64,000 nucleotides of DNA from Pseudomonas sp. MTM4 (lineage in GTDB: Bacteria > Pseudomonadota > Gammaproteobacteria > Pseudomonadales > Pseudomonadaceae), in contig NZ_CP048411.1 in the NCBI RefSeq assembly GCF_019355055.1, forward strand, positions 992,001-1,056,000, written 5' to 3'. Numbering within the stretch: position 1 is the stretch's first letter; every line of letters starts with the position of its first letter. Both the position numbers and the translations under genes were made by a program. This document shows, piece by piece, positions 1 through 9,225 of the stretch. The notes under the pieces are model-generated. The model was not told the origin of the DNA. It searched no databases and saw nothing but the letters and a program-made list of their open reading frames with translations.

Positions 1-24
1 AAAAAGGCCCGCCAATGGCGGGCC
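1..24 (-). terminator. Rho-independent terminator of the OprD-family porin gene
   Basis: Read on the minus strand, an 8-bp perfect GC stem (GGCCCGCC / GGCGGGCC) with a 3-nt loop is followed by at least five T residues that reach the window edge. It lies about 50 nt beyond the stop codon of the porin gene that begins at 1328, so it most likely ends that transcript. Confidence 0.85.
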
Positions 25-71
25 AAGAGCACGCAGCAGTAATTCGTTCAGCGGGAGCAATAGAACCGCAG

Positions 72-1328
72 CTACAGGATCGAGAACGGAAAGTTGAATA
101 TCAGGCGATTCTCGTCGAGGTCTCGGGCGTTAATCTCGGAGCGAAAGCTTGAGTTACGCCACTTTATGTTGAGGTTTTTCGCCGGGCCGCTCTGGATGGT
201 GTAAGCCAGTTCGGTATCGCGGCCCCACTCCTCGCCGTCTTCGGTATTGGCTGTTCTGATGTTGTCGCCGCTGATGTAGCGATTCATCAGGGTCAGGCCA
301 GGGATGCCTAATGCGGCGAAGTTGTAGTCGTGACGCAGCTGCCAGGAACGCTCGCCAGCATTGTCGTAGCTGTTGTTGAAGCTGTCGTTGGCCACCGAGC
401 CGCCGTTAGTGCCGTTGACGCGCATCCATGCGTCGCCACTGACCTTCTGCAAGCCGACGTAGAAGGTGCTGCCGGCAGCCTTCAGGCCGAACAGGCCGGA
501 GTAGGTCTTGTTGTCCAGCTCGCCGGCACGGGCGCTGCCATCTTCGTCACCCTGGAAATAGCCGAGGTTGGCGGTCAGAGCGAAGCCTGCGCCCAGCGGC
601 TGGGTATGCAGCAGCTGTACGTACTGCTGCTCGTAAACATCCTTCAACTCAGCGGTCCACAGGCCCACGGTGGTGCGTTTGTCATTGAAGGCGTATTCGC
701 CACCGATGTAGTTGAAGCGGTCTGAGACGCCACCGCCAAAGCTCATGTCGTCCATGCTCGCGTCGTCGCGCACGCTGTTCTGGCGGAACTGGCCGGCAGA
801 GAGCATCAGCCCATCGAACTCGCGCGAAGTGATCATGCCGCCCTGAAAGGTCTGCGGCAGCGAGCGACCATCGTCCGAACGCAGAATCGGAAGTACCGGC
901 ATCATTTCGCCAACTCTCAGTTCGGTATTCGATATCTTGACCTTTGCAGCTACGCCCAAGCGACCATAGTCGTCGACCGGGCGTCCGTTGCTATCGCGCG
1001 GCAACAGGGCCGTACCGGTAGTGCCGCGGCCGCCGTCGAGCTTGACCGCTAGACCAGCAATCAGGTCGACGCCAAAGCCGACCGGGCCGGGGGTGTAACC
1101 GGATTGGGCATTTAGAAAGAAGCTCTGGGTCCATTCCTCGGCCTTGCTGCGAGTGATGGAGTCGTCGCGAAACTCACGACCGATGTAGAAGTTGCGCGCG
1201 TTCACGGTGATCTTAGTGTCTTCGGCGAATCCCTCGGCACCGGCAGTCAGCGGGACAAAAGCGGCGACGGTTGCGGCGAGCGAGGTGGGTGCGAGGATGC
1301 GGCTTGCTTGGGTGATGTGGTGTTTCAT
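72..1328 (-). CDS. OprD-family outer-membrane porin
   Basis: 418 aa. An N-terminal signal peptide ends near AGAEG (about residue 31). The mature start (GFAEDTKITVNARNFYIGRE) is typical of OprD/OccD-OccK channels, and the protein ends in the aromatic-rich strand RLIFNFPFSIL expected of a beta-barrel. Family members are substrate-specific channels for small carboxylates, basic amino acids or aromatics; the substrate cannot be read from sequence. The gene is last in a minus-strand run behind an NCS2 permease, an amidohydrolase and a TauE/SafE exporter, so it may import the same compound. The start has an AAAGGA ribosome site and an A-rich CA motif directly upstream. A clear terminator follows. 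Confidence 0.9.
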   Translation of the reverse strand: MKHHITQASRILAPTSLAATVAAFVPLTAGAEGFAEDTKITVNARNFYIGREFRDDSITRSKAEEWTQSFFLNAQSGYTPGPVGFGVDLIAGLAVKLDGGRGTTGTALLPRDSNGRPVDDYGRLGVAAKVKISNTELRVGEMMPVLPILRSDDGRSLPQTFQGGMITSREFDGLMLSAGQFRQNSVRDDASMDDMSFGGGVSDRFNYIGGEYAFNDKRTTVGLWTAELKDVYEQQYVQLLHTQPLGAGFALTANLGYFQGDEDGSARAGELDNKTYSGLFGLKAAGSTFYVGLQKVSGDAWMRVNGTNGGSVANDSFNNSYDNAGERSWQLRHDYNFAALGIPGLTLMNRYISGDNIRTANTEDGEEWGRDTELAYTIQSGPAKNLNIKWRNSSFRSEINARDLDENRLIFNFPFSIL

Positions 1329-1330
1329 TG

Positions 1331-1338
1331 TTGTTGTT
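1331..1338 (-). promoter_or_regulatory. Candidate Hfq/Crc catabolite-repression motif at porin start
   Basis: The minus-strand leader reads AACAACAA immediately before the ATG at 1328, an exact AANAANAA match of the type bound by Hfq-Crc in Pseudomonas mRNAs. It sits between the Shine-Dalgarno and the start codon, where binding would block translation. The regulatory role is inferred. Confidence 0.5.
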
Positions 1339-1532
1339 TTCCTTTTTCAAGGTTGAGGGCTCCCCGCCGCCGTTGCGGATGTCGAAAGCGAGGGGGAGTA
1401 GTGCTGCCGCACAGGCGGCAAACAGGTCTGCGGTAGCGGTCAGTCAGTCACAGCACTAATCAAGGCTTGGTGTTGTTCGATTCCCACCGCTAGCCGGAAT
1501 CAAGCAACCATCGCGTTCAAGCCAACGCCGTC

Positions 1533-2240
1533 TTATTGAGCCAAGAGCAACAATCCTGAGACGAAGGCAAACAGGAGTACGAAGCGACGCAAACGGGCAT
1601 CGTCGAGAACACTCCGAGCCCAGTGGCTAGCCGCCAAGCCCACCGCCAGCGGCGGTAACAACCACAACAGGGGCGGGAACTGCTCGACATGCAGATGGTT
1701 TCCTGCCGCGAGCACGACCAGGGAAATCACTTCACCTATCAGGAAGCAGAGGGCTACGGACCCGCGGAGGGTAGCCACCGGCGAATGTTGGTAAACCAAT
1801 GCCAGTGGGGGGCCACCAATACCTGTGGCCGTCTCGGTGATACCCGTTATGAGCCCGGTGGAAACGAACGCGCAACGACCCGGTACGAAGACCGGCGCCA
1901 TCCAAGTGGCAAGACAAGCCGCAATGGTCGACAAGCCGATCAGCACATTGAGCTGGGACAACGGTAGCCAGAAGAGCACCCATATCCCGCCGAACGTACC
2001 GAACACTCGGCCCAAGGTAATCCACGAACTGCCTCGCAGATCGATAGCGTGACGCTCACGCCACGCAACGATGGCGTTGAGCGGCAGCATCAAGGCCAAC
2101 AAGGTGATGGGCAGCAATGTTGGCTCTAACAGCCCCATCACCGGCGCTACGATCAAGGCAAATCCCATACCTGTTGTGCCCTGAACGAGAGCACCCACGG
2201 CGACGGCGACTGCGATGAAGAAAAACGATTCGATCGGCAT
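1533..2240 (-). CDS. TauE/SafE (TSUP) family membrane permease
   Basis: 235 aa, almost wholly hydrophobic with seven to eight predicted membrane segments. The N-terminal GALVQGTTGMGFALIVAP and central GITETATGIGGPPLALVYQ repeats are the two half-signatures of the TSUP (sulfite/organosulfonate exporter) family. The family moves small anions or organic acids across the inner membrane; the substrate here is unknown. The gene starts 33 bp after the amidohydrolase stop on the same strand, so the two are probably co-transcribed. It could export a product such as an organic acid from the amidohydrolase reaction, but this is inference from position only. Confidence 0.85.
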   Translation of the reverse strand: MPIESFFFIAVAVAVGALVQGTTGMGFALIVAPVMGLLEPTLLPITLLALMLPLNAIVAWRERHAIDLRGSSWITLGRVFGTFGGIWVLFWLPLSQLNVLIGLSTIAACLATWMAPVFVPGRCAFVSTGLITGITETATGIGGPPLALVYQHSPVATLRGSVALCFLIGEVISLVVLAAGNHLHVEQFPPLLWLLPPLAVGLAASHWARSVLDDARLRRFVLLFAFVSGLLLLAQ

Positions 2241-2273
2241 GGCTGGATCCGTACACGTTAATGATGGAAGGGA

Positions 2274-3665
2274 TCACCGATTCAAAGGGCTGGGATTGAC
2301 CTTGTGAATGGGCGCTCGAGCGATGACGTCTTTGGCCAACGCATCGACCTGAGACATGAGCGCCTGCGCGTCCCAGTCCGTTGGCCACCCCTGCCACAAC
2401 CGCAACTGCCCTTGCACGACCACCGCTTGGATCTGGTCCCGGTTGACGAGGCGAACCAGCTCCCACGATAGGTCCCATGAAGGCAGCAATTCTGGAACAG
2501 CAAGATCGACCAGCAGGAAGTCCGCTGATAGACCCGTTGCGATGCGCCCGGTCACTTCACCGAGACCAAGTACCTTGGCGCCGCCTTGCGTGCCTGCATC
2601 CAGCCAGACTTGACCAGAGCCGCAAACCGAGTCCCCGACAGCGAGGCCATGTGCGAAGCGCTGCGCTGCTTCGGCGTAATCGAGCAAGCGGAATCCATCG
2701 CTGCGTGTTCCGTCTGTGCCAAGCCCTAACGGCACGCCCAGGCTGTGCATCATCAGGGCCTGAGCGACGGCGTTGCCCTTCCATGCGCTAGCGACAGGGT
2801 TGTAGCTAACGGCCGCGCCGCTATTCCTCAGCAAGGACAGCTCCGAAGGCGTCAGCAGCGTGGCATGAGCCAACAAAGCCTGCGGGCCTAAAGCGCCGGC
2901 TTTGTATAGATGTTCCAACGGACGCAGGCCAAAGCGCTCGAGGGACCGTTCCACTGCGACCAGGTGCTCATTGACATGACTTTGAAACACGCGCCCAGCT
3001 TCGGCGCATAACCCATACACACTCTTCAACATGGCATCCGTAGCAATTTCCGGGATCGGGACTGCCAGTGACGGAACGATCAGCGGGTCGTTGTCCCACG
3101 CAGATAGATGCCGTTCGGCATCGGCAAGAACGGGAGCGGAATCGAGGACGTCCTCGCCGCGACGGTCACTGCAAGCTTTTGCCAGAACGCAACGGATGCC
3201 CGTTTCCTTCGCAGCCTTTGCGATGGCTTCCAACCCTTCCTGCGCGCGTGTTCCCGCATCGCAAACTGTTGTGAAGCCTCCGCGCAGAGCCTCAAGGGCA
3301 GCCAGTTTTGACGTGAGGTAGAGCAGCTCAGCGTTCAGGCTGCCTTCCAGCGGCACCCAGATGCGCTTGAATATTTCGGAAGGCTCCCCGAACACAAGTC
3401 CTTTGCCGAAGCTCTGGCTCAAGTGGTGATGCGTATCGACAAACCCAGGCATCAGCAACTGACGCTCCAGGCGTAGTACCGGTAAACCCGGATAACGACC
3501 CTGCAGCAATGCCAGGGGACCTACATCGGTAAAACATCCATCAGTCACCAATACGGCGTGGCCTTGGCGGGGGCCCTCAGGCAGCAATAGCCACTCCGGC
3601 GCGAGCAATTGTTCGGGAGCCATTAATTGCTCCTGGTTCGGTAGATGTTCTTTCGCCGGGTTCAT
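2274..3665 (-). CDS. Atz/Trz-type amidohydrolase (probable purine or heterocycle deaminase)
   Basis: 463 aa, the usual size for metal-dependent deaminases of the guanine deaminase / 8-oxoguanine deaminase / atrazine chlorohydrolase group. Metal and catalytic residues are visible: the HxH motif in FVDTHHH (H79, H81), H230 and H234 in SHVNEH, H267 in LLAHATLL, and D318 in LGTDGT. These enzymes remove an amino group (or halide) from aminated heterocycles. The neighbouring NCS2 purine/pyrimidine permease supports a nucleobase-like substrate, but the exact compound cannot be assigned. Start ATG has an AAGGA site 7 nt upstream. Likely second gene of the operon running from 5201 to 72. Confidence 0.85.
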   Translation of the reverse strand: MNPAKEHLPNQEQLMAPEQLLAPEWLLLPEGPRQGHAVLVTDGCFTDVGPLALLQGRYPGLPVLRLERQLLMPGFVDTHHHLSQSFGKGLVFGEPSEIFKRIWVPLEGSLNAELLYLTSKLAALEALRGGFTTVCDAGTRAQEGLEAIAKAAKETGIRCVLAKACSDRRGEDVLDSAPVLADAERHLSAWDNDPLIVPSLAVPIPEIATDAMLKSVYGLCAEAGRVFQSHVNEHLVAVERSLERFGLRPLEHLYKAGALGPQALLAHATLLTPSELSLLRNSGAAVSYNPVASAWKGNAVAQALMMHSLGVPLGLGTDGTRSDGFRLLDYAEAAQRFAHGLAVGDSVCGSGQVWLDAGTQGGAKVLGLGEVTGRIATGLSADFLLVDLAVPELLPSWDLSWELVRLVNRDQIQAVVVQGQLRLWQGWPTDWDAQALMSQVDALAKDVIARAPIHKVNPSPLNR

Positions 3666-3806
3666 ATCAATCCTTAAGAATCATTAGTTGCGTGTTGCCA
3701 GTGAAGTGCTTGTCACGAATAGCGCGGTTGTCATCCAAGTTCTGAGCGAGCGGGCCTACAGCCTAAGCTTCAGGCGCTGCTAGCTCGGATGTGGAGGCAG
3801 GCGGGA

Positions 3807-5201
3807 CTATTCCGAGACGGAAGCCTTATTAGGTTCGGCGGGGGCCATCGCTACATCTGCCTCGGCTGTTTTAGCTAGAGAGGAGCTGCCGCCCATGTGG
3901 TGGAAAAGGATGTTCACGAGCACGGCCGTCAAGGTTCCCATGGCCAAGCCATTGCCCAGGACAACCTGGAAGTGGGAGGGAAACGCGCTGTAGAAGCCAG
4001 GCACAACAATCGGTATCAGGCCCATGGCCAACGCTGATGCAAGCGTGAACAAGTTGCCGTTGGTGTTGAAATCAACCTTGCGCAGGATGTTGATCCCCAT
4101 CACCCCAATGATGGCGAAGACGATTACGGCAGTGCCGGCAACTACTGCGTTCGGAACTGCGTAGGCCAGCCTGGCGAGCGGGACGAAAAGCGCCATCACC
4201 GTGAGCATGCAGCCCGCCACGACCGTGACATAGCGGGAGCGAGCACCTGTTGCGCGGATGATTCCGATGTTTTCGCCACTGGTAATGATCAGTGAGGTGC
4301 CGAAACAGCCGCCGAATACCGACCCCAACGCGTCGGCGCGGATGTTCTTCGGTACGATCGAGCGATGGTCTCCATGTCGGCCGACGATCTCAGCGGTGGC
4401 CATGGTCTGACCGGTCGCTTCGGTCATCGAAACCACGCTAAAGATGATCAACGGAAGCGAAGCGAAAAGATCGAACTTAGGCATGCCGAACGGAAACGGC
4501 TCGGGAAACGCGAACATGGCCCCGGTCATCACGTTTTCAACCGTCATACTTCCCGTCGCTACTGCAACCGCGGCGCCTGCGAGCAAACCGAGCATGACCG
4601 CAATGCGCTGCCACATCCCTTTAAATACCCGAGCAAAGAGCACGGTGAATCCGATTGTCGCCAGCGCTAAGGCAATACTCGTCATGTTGGCAAAGTCGGG
4701 CGAGCCCGGCCGGCCGGTGATCAGGCCGCCGAAGATGCGGATCAGATTCACGGCTACCAGCAACAGCATGGTGCCTATGACGATAGGCGGGAAGAACCTC
4801 AGCGCCCTGGTGAAAAATGGCAACGCCAGAAAATAGAACAAGCCAGTCATGATGACGGCACCAGCGGCGGTTTGTAGGTCAGTGGCTTGGGCAATACCTA
4901 GAAAAATCACCAGAGGTGCCCCGCCGGGCACCTGTACGAAGGGAAGCCGGGCTCCGAAGCCGGCCACACCGGTGGATTGGAGGATGGTTCCGAGTCCACA
5001 GGCCAAGAAGATGGCGCTCATCAGACTGATGGTTACATCATCAGAAAGCCCCAACGTGTGACCGATCAGAAAGGCCGCTGTGATTGGCGCCGCTGCCATA
5101 ACCAAAACGTGTTGCAGGCCGAAGATGATGAGGGTTCGTAAAGGAAGCCTCTCATCAACTGGATCCAAGCTTTTTTCGAAAGGCGTCTGGGTCGTTCTCA
5201 T
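3807..5201 (-). CDS. NCS2-family nucleobase:cation symporter (xanthine/uracil permease type)
   Basis: 464 aa with about 12 to 14 hydrophobic segments. Visible family marks are the MTEATGQTMA helix with its conserved Glu and the signature TSGENIGIIRATGARSR. NCS2 carriers import uracil, xanthine, uric acid or related bases with H+ or Na+. It is the first gene of a minus-strand run (141 bp to the amidohydrolase) and is divergent from a LysR gene whose promoter region carries a perfect palindrome. The ATG at 5201 has AAAGGA upstream, overlapping an A-rich catabolite-repression-like motif. Substrate is inferred only to the level of a purine/pyrimidine-like ring. Confidence 0.9.
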   Translation of the reverse strand: MRTTQTPFEKSLDPVDERLPLRTLIIFGLQHVLVMAAAPITAAFLIGHTLGLSDDVTISLMSAIFLACGLGTILQSTGVAGFGARLPFVQVPGGAPLVIFLGIAQATDLQTAAGAVIMTGLFYFLALPFFTRALRFFPPIVIGTMLLLVAVNLIRIFGGLITGRPGSPDFANMTSIALALATIGFTVLFARVFKGMWQRIAVMLGLLAGAAVAVATGSMTVENVMTGAMFAFPEPFPFGMPKFDLFASLPLIIFSVVSMTEATGQTMATAEIVGRHGDHRSIVPKNIRADALGSVFGGCFGTSLIITSGENIGIIRATGARSRYVTVVAGCMLTVMALFVPLARLAYAVPNAVVAGTAVIVFAIIGVMGINILRKVDFNTNGNLFTLASALAMGLIPIVVPGFYSAFPSHFQVVLGNGLAMGTLTAVLVNILFHHMGGSSSLAKTAEADVAMAPAEPNKASVSE

Positions 5202-5214
5202 AGCAGCTGTCCTT

Positions 5215-5222
5215 TTATTTTT
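5215..5222 (-). promoter_or_regulatory. Candidate Hfq/Crc motif before NCS2 permease
   Basis: The minus strand reads AAAAATAA just 5' of the AAAGGA ribosome site of the permease, fitting AANAANAA. A single A-rich octamer is weak evidence on its own; the same pattern at both porin genes of this window makes it worth noting. Confidence 0.35.
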
Positions 5223-5316
5223 GTGTTCGGTAGCTCGCTGGGAGCGGCATAGCCGCCCTATGAGCGAACCCTAGTAGCCTCGACTGTTCTGGTCTATAAC
5301 AATATTTCGGCTGCTT

Positions 5317-5335
5317 CGTTGCCAATTCGGCAACG
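5317..5335. promoter_or_regulatory. Palindromic LysR-type operator candidate
   Basis: CGTTGCC-AATTC-GGCAACG is a perfect 7-bp inverted repeat with a 5-bp spacer, containing the T-N11-A core of LysR-type sites. It lies 19 bp upstream of the LysR start at 5355 and in the 153-bp divergent promoter region shared with the NCS2 permease, the expected position for an autoregulated divergent regulator. Confidence 0.6.
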
Positions 5336-5354
5336 GTCAAGAAAGGTCAGGACG

Positions 5355-6290
5355 ATGAATTTGTTGATGTCGGGGCTTCGTTATTTCGAAGAGGTGGCGC
5401 GTCAGGGATCGCTACGAAAGGCTGAGGAGCGTCTGCATGTGGCAGCTTCGGCCATCAACCGCCAAATTCTGAAATTGGAGGATGAGCTTGGTGTGCCATT
5501 GTTTGAACGACTCCCGCGAGGCCTGAGACTCTCACCGGCTGGCGAGCTATTACTTCAACAAGTACGGCAATGGCAGCGAGATGAACGGCGACTCCTGGAG
5601 CAACTCGGGGAGATCAAGGGTGCCGGGTGTGCTGAAGTCAGGATCGCTACGGTGGAGTCGTTGACTGACCAGCTACTGCCCGACATCCTGTTCAAGTTTC
5701 ATGAACGCTTTCCGCGTGTACGCTCGATACTGGCCACCGGAATGACAGAAACCATTCTGGAACAAGTGCTGATAGGCGACGCTGACATTGGTATTTGTAT
5801 CAACCCACCAGTAACCCGCAGGGTCCGGTTTATCGAACAGGTCGGACTAGAGTTCGGTGCGGTCATGGCGCCCACCCATCCGTTGGCTCAAAAGCCGACT
5901 GTGTGGTTACGGGATTTCAGTTCTTATCCCACGATCCTGCCGGGAACCGAGATGTTCCACGGCTCGACACTCGAACAGGTGCTGGCGCGTTCAGATGTCG
6001 ATCTTACCTCTTTATCCGCGTGCAACCGGATCCTGAGCATCAAGTCTCTGGTTCGGTCAGGGCTGGGTGTGGCGTTTCTTAATCGGCTGGATATCGCTCG
6101 CGAGCTCGCTCGGGAAGAACTGGTGTTCAAACCACTCGCCGATGGCCATATTGCGAAGGCTCAGCTGACATTGTGCTGCCATGCCGAGCGCGAAATGCCG
6201 CTGGCCGTGACAGTACTGATAGAGCAGCTGCGAGAAGCGATGCTTTCTATCGAACCGGCCGCCGTTGAGGGTCGTATAAATCAAATTTGA
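5355..6290 (+). CDS. LysR-family transcriptional regulator
   Basis: 311 aa from the ATG at 5355, preceded by AGGTCAGG. The N-terminal helix-turn-helix (FEEVARQGSLRKAEERLHVAASAINRQILKLEDELGVPLFERLPRGLRLSPAG) is canonical for LysR proteins, and the C-terminal two thirds form the periplasmic-binding-protein-like effector domain. It is divergent from the NCS2-amidohydrolase-exporter-porin run and has a palindrome 19 bp before its start, so it most likely controls that run in response to the imported compound. An in-frame ATG at 5319 lacks a ribosome site and would add 12 residues that the family does not need. Confidence 0.9.
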   Translation: MNLLMSGLRYFEEVARQGSLRKAEERLHVAASAINRQILKLEDELGVPLFERLPRGLRLSPAGELLLQQVRQWQRDERRLLEQLGEIKGAGCAEVRIATVESLTDQLLPDILFKFHERFPRVRSILATGMTETILEQVLIGDADIGICINPPVTRRVRFIEQVGLEFGAVMAPTHPLAQKPTVWLRDFSSYPTILPGTEMFHGSTLEQVLARSDVDLTSLSACNRILSIKSLVRSGLGVAFLNRLDIARELAREELVFKPLADGHIAKAQLTLCCHAEREMPLAVTVLIEQLREAMLSIEPAAVEGRINQI

Positions 6291-6367
6291 TGCTTCGGCA
6301 GAAGAAGCACTGCAGGAATGGGCCAGCGCAACGCAATATTCTGTTCATGCCGGCAACGCACGTAACG

Positions 6368-6386
6368 ACGCGATTTAGTCGCGTCC
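6368..6386. other. Short intergenic hairpin
   Basis: GACGCGA-TTTAG-TCGCGTC is a 7-bp perfect stem about 80 bp after the LysR stop. There is no T-run directly after it, so a terminator role is uncertain. The remaining sequence 6291-6547 shows no convincing gene. Confidence 0.3.
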
Positions 6387-6547
6387 AGGCAGAAGCGTTT
6401 TTTGCCCAGCCCCGGCCAGAAACAGCCATTGGCGGCCTTGCATGCCAAGTCTCGGCAAAAGCATTAACCACCCAAGCAGCGGCTGCGTTCCGGCATACAC
6501 TTCGCCAACCGCCCTCCTCGTCAGGCTCTGAAGAGACGCTCTTACAT

Positions 6548-7156
6548 ATGCAATTCGAAACCTGGCTTGTCTTTCTGGCGACATCGGTAGGCCTGTCGTT
6601 GTCGCCGGGGCCCAATGGTCTGCTCGCCCTCACTCATGGCGCCATGCATGGCAGCCGCAAAACCTGCTTTACCATCCTCGGTGGCGCGCTGGGCTTCGTG
6701 CTGATCATCGCGCTGTGCATGTTTGGCATTGGGGCCTTGATTCAGTCCTCTCTCCATTGGCTGACGGCTTTGAAATGGATCGGTGGACTTTATCTTGTCT
6801 GGCTCGGTATCCAGGTTTGGCGTTCGCCTGCAATCTCTGTCTCCCTCGGCGCATATGCCGAGGCGAAAGGCTGGTTACTGTTTCGTCAGGGCCTGCTCTC
6901 TGCCGCAACCAATCCCAAGGTCTTACTCTTCTTCAGCGCTTTTCTACCCCAATTCATCGATCCCCAGCGCAGCATGGTGCAACAGTTTGCCGTGGTGGCC
7001 GCGACCTTCGCGGCTACCGAGATCATCACCGAGTTCGCGCTGGCGAGCGGGGCGCACAGGGTCCGGCCATTGCTGGCCCGTGTTGGGCGGCGCTTTAACC
7101 AGGCCTGCGGGGGAGTCTTCGTCGTGATCGGTGCTGCCCTGCCCCTCCGCATGTGA
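6548..7156 (+). CDS. LysE/RhtB-family amino-acid exporter
   Basis: 202 aa, the normal length of RhtB-type exporters, from the ATG at 6548. The N-terminal LSPGPNGLLALTHGAMHGSRK is the family signature, and six membrane helices can be drawn. The LLSAATNPKVLLFFSAFLPQFI segment is also typical. These proteins export amino acids such as homoserine, threonine or lysine; the specific substrate is unknown. The open frame extends upstream to 6287 but that 87-residue extension is arginine/alanine rich and unlike the family. Confidence 0.85.
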   Translation: MQFETWLVFLATSVGLSLSPGPNGLLALTHGAMHGSRKTCFTILGGALGFVLIIALCMFGIGALIQSSLHWLTALKWIGGLYLVWLGIQVWRSPAISVSLGAYAEAKGWLLFRQGLLSAATNPKVLLFFSAFLPQFIDPQRSMVQQFAVVAATFAATEIITEFALASGAHRVRPLLARVGRRFNQACGGVFVVIGAALPLRM

Positions 7157-7347
7157 GGACGGCCCGCCGGTTCCAGTCCGGGCAGGCTCATCAACCAACG
7201 CGGCAATAAATCTCGCAGTCGTTTAGCAGAATTTGCACAAGCACCAAATACTGATCATTCGCGACGTGCACGAACGAGCGGCGCATCATCGGTGCCGACG
7301 GGGACTCTTCGCATAATTCCGAACCTTTGACTCAGAGGAGAAGCAGC

Positions 7348-7740
7348 ATGGACCGACTCACTGGCGGTTGCCTTTGCGGGAATGTCCGAATTGTGGCGTC
7401 GGGACGCCCGTACCGGGTCGGCCTTTGCCACTGTCTCGATTGCCGCAAGCACCACGGCGCCCTCTTCTATGCTGCTGCGGTGTTCCCTCAGGATGCGGTG
7501 ACGATCGAGGGCGAAACACACCACTACGCCGGGCGGTTTTTCTGCCCTCGCTGCGGCTCGTCCGTTTTCTCGCGCACCGCGGACGAAATCGAGGTGAACC
7601 TGGGATCCCTGGATGCCCCTGACCAGCTGATGCCCACCTACGAGAGCTGGACGGTCCGTCGCGAGTCCTGGTTGCCGCTGTTTCCACTCACCAGACGGTA
7701 TGAGCACGACCGTGACGCCACTGGTCGCTTTGAGGACTAG
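7348..7740 (+). CDS. GFA/CENP-V domain zinc protein
   Basis: 130 aa from the ATG at 7348, preceded by AGAGGAG. Zinc-ligand pairs of the Gfa fold are visible: CLCGNV near residue 7, CHCLDCRKHHG near 31 and CPRCGSSVFSR near 70. The family is named after glutathione-dependent formaldehyde-activating enzyme, but most members have no proven activity, so no reaction is assigned. Stands alone between a LysE exporter and a convergent transporter gene. A TTG 21 bp upstream is in frame but has no ribosome site. Confidence 0.8.
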   Translation: MDRLTGGCLCGNVRIVASGRPYRVGLCHCLDCRKHHGALFYAAAVFPQDAVTIEGETHHYAGRFFCPRCGSSVFSRTADEIEVNLGSLDAPDQLMPTYESWTVRRESWLPLFPLTRRYEHDRDATGRFED

Positions 7741-7854
7741 GTGGCGAGGAAGCGCCTCCGACAACACCCCACCGTCACTTCGGAGACCAACCTTGCGATA
7801 GCCATCAAGGAGTCGCTACATCGTGGCCCGGTCGCTGATGTGAAAAAATGCCCA

Positions 7855-9168
7855 TCACGTAACCGCGGGCACAACCACCGGCGCACGCTTGCATTGGTCA
7901 GCCCTTTTGCCAAGTTCCCAGCCCAGATACCCCCACAGTAGCGCGCAGAGCGCGCCGATCAACGCTACCAGGCCCATGCCCTGACCGAGCATGTCCAATG
8001 CGCTCTTCGCCCAACCACTGATGGCGTCGCCGGCGCGATAGATGACGGTGTCGATGACGTTCTTTGCCTTGTACTTGCTCTCGGCGTCGAGCGGCGCGAA
8101 TAGCATTTCCCGCCCCGGACGAACGAAGGCGTACTCACCGATGCGGCGCACGATCATCAGCGCCGCGAGCAAGCCAAAGCTGGGCGCGAGCGCGAGCCCG
8201 ATGAAACCTGCGCAGACGAGCAGCGGTACCAGCGCCAGCAGCACGCCCACCCCTAACCGCTGGGCGACACGTCCGGTGATGAACAACTGGGACAGCAGTG
8301 CGCCTGCCTGCACCACCAGATCAATGGTGCCGAATACGCGGACCTGTGCCTCGCGGTTCGGAAAGTGCTCAGCCACCAGACGCGCCTGCTCAAAGTAGAG
8401 AAAAGTAGTGACAGTGGCCAACAGCACCACGAAGCCTGCAATGCCGAGCAGATAGGGCGATTTCATTACCGCGGTCAGCCCGCTGAACGGGTTTCCGCGC
8501 AAGGGCCGGCGCGTGCTTTCGGTAGGTACCGCACCGCGGCGGCCAGCACCACCCTCCTCCCTCCAGCGCATCAGTACACGCTTGAGCGCCATGGCAATGC
8601 CAAGCAGTACAGCCGCCAGCAGCATCAGCCCGGACTCGCCCAACGGCCCGATCAGCAAGGCGCTGAGAGCCGGACCAGTCAGCCCGCCGACACTGGCGCC
8701 GGCGGCAATGAAGGCAAACAGACGCTTGGCCTGATCACCGTCGAATACGTCAGCCATCAGGCTCCAGGCCACCGACACCACGAACAGGTTGTAAACCGAT
8801 ATCCACACGTAAAAGACGCGAGCCATCCACGGACTGTCGCTCTGCATTTGGAACAGCACCGCGAAGACCAACAGGTTCACGCAGAAGAAGCCGTACACCC
8901 AGTCGATGAAGTGCAACCGTGGCACGTGAGAGCTGAGCCAGGCGAACAGCGGCACGGCCCCCAGCATGACGAAGAAGGTGGCGGTGAACAGCCATTGCAG
9001 ATTCTCCACCCCGGCCGAGATGCCCATGGACTCGCGAATCGGGCGCAGCATGAAGTAACCCGCGAAAAGACAGACGAACAGCAGGAAGCCATGTAGCGCA
9101 GGGCGCAGTTCGTGATTTTCGGCATTGAGAATGACGCTAAAACGGTGCATCAAAGAGGACGTGTTCAT
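7855..9168 (-). CDS. TlcA-like / MFS-type NTP/NDP exchange transporter homologue
   Basis: 437 aa from an ATG at 9168 with CAGGAG 7 nt upstream. About 12 hydrophobic helices are visible, with the N-terminal LFAGYFMLRPIRESMGISAGVENLQWLF segment found in the ATP/ADP translocase-like group (COG3202) and VRRIGEYAFVRPGREMLFAPLDAESKYKAKNVIDTVIYRAGD, another conserved block. Characterised members in intracellular bacteria and plastids exchange nucleotides, but free-living homologues are uncharacterised, so the substrate is unknown. The gene begins 57 bp after the SDR gene on the same strand and is probably co-transcribed with it. Confidence 0.75.
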   Translation of the reverse strand: MNTSSLMHRFSVILNAENHELRPALHGFLLFVCLFAGYFMLRPIRESMGISAGVENLQWLFTATFFVMLGAVPLFAWLSSHVPRLHFIDWVYGFFCVNLLVFAVLFQMQSDSPWMARVFYVWISVYNLFVVSVAWSLMADVFDGDQAKRLFAFIAAGASVGGLTGPALSALLIGPLGESGLMLLAAVLLGIAMALKRVLMRWREEGGAGRRGAVPTESTRRPLRGNPFSGLTAVMKSPYLLGIAGFVVLLATVTTFLYFEQARLVAEHFPNREAQVRVFGTIDLVVQAGALLSQLFITGRVAQRLGVGVLLALVPLLVCAGFIGLALAPSFGLLAALMIVRRIGEYAFVRPGREMLFAPLDAESKYKAKNVIDTVIYRAGDAISGWAKSALDMLGQGMGLVALIGALCALLWGYLGWELGKRADQCKRAPVVVPAVT

Positions 9169-9225
9169 GGGCGCTCCTGAAGGATCGGTGGTTGCGGGCA
9201 TGGAACATCGCCGTACCCGCGGCGT

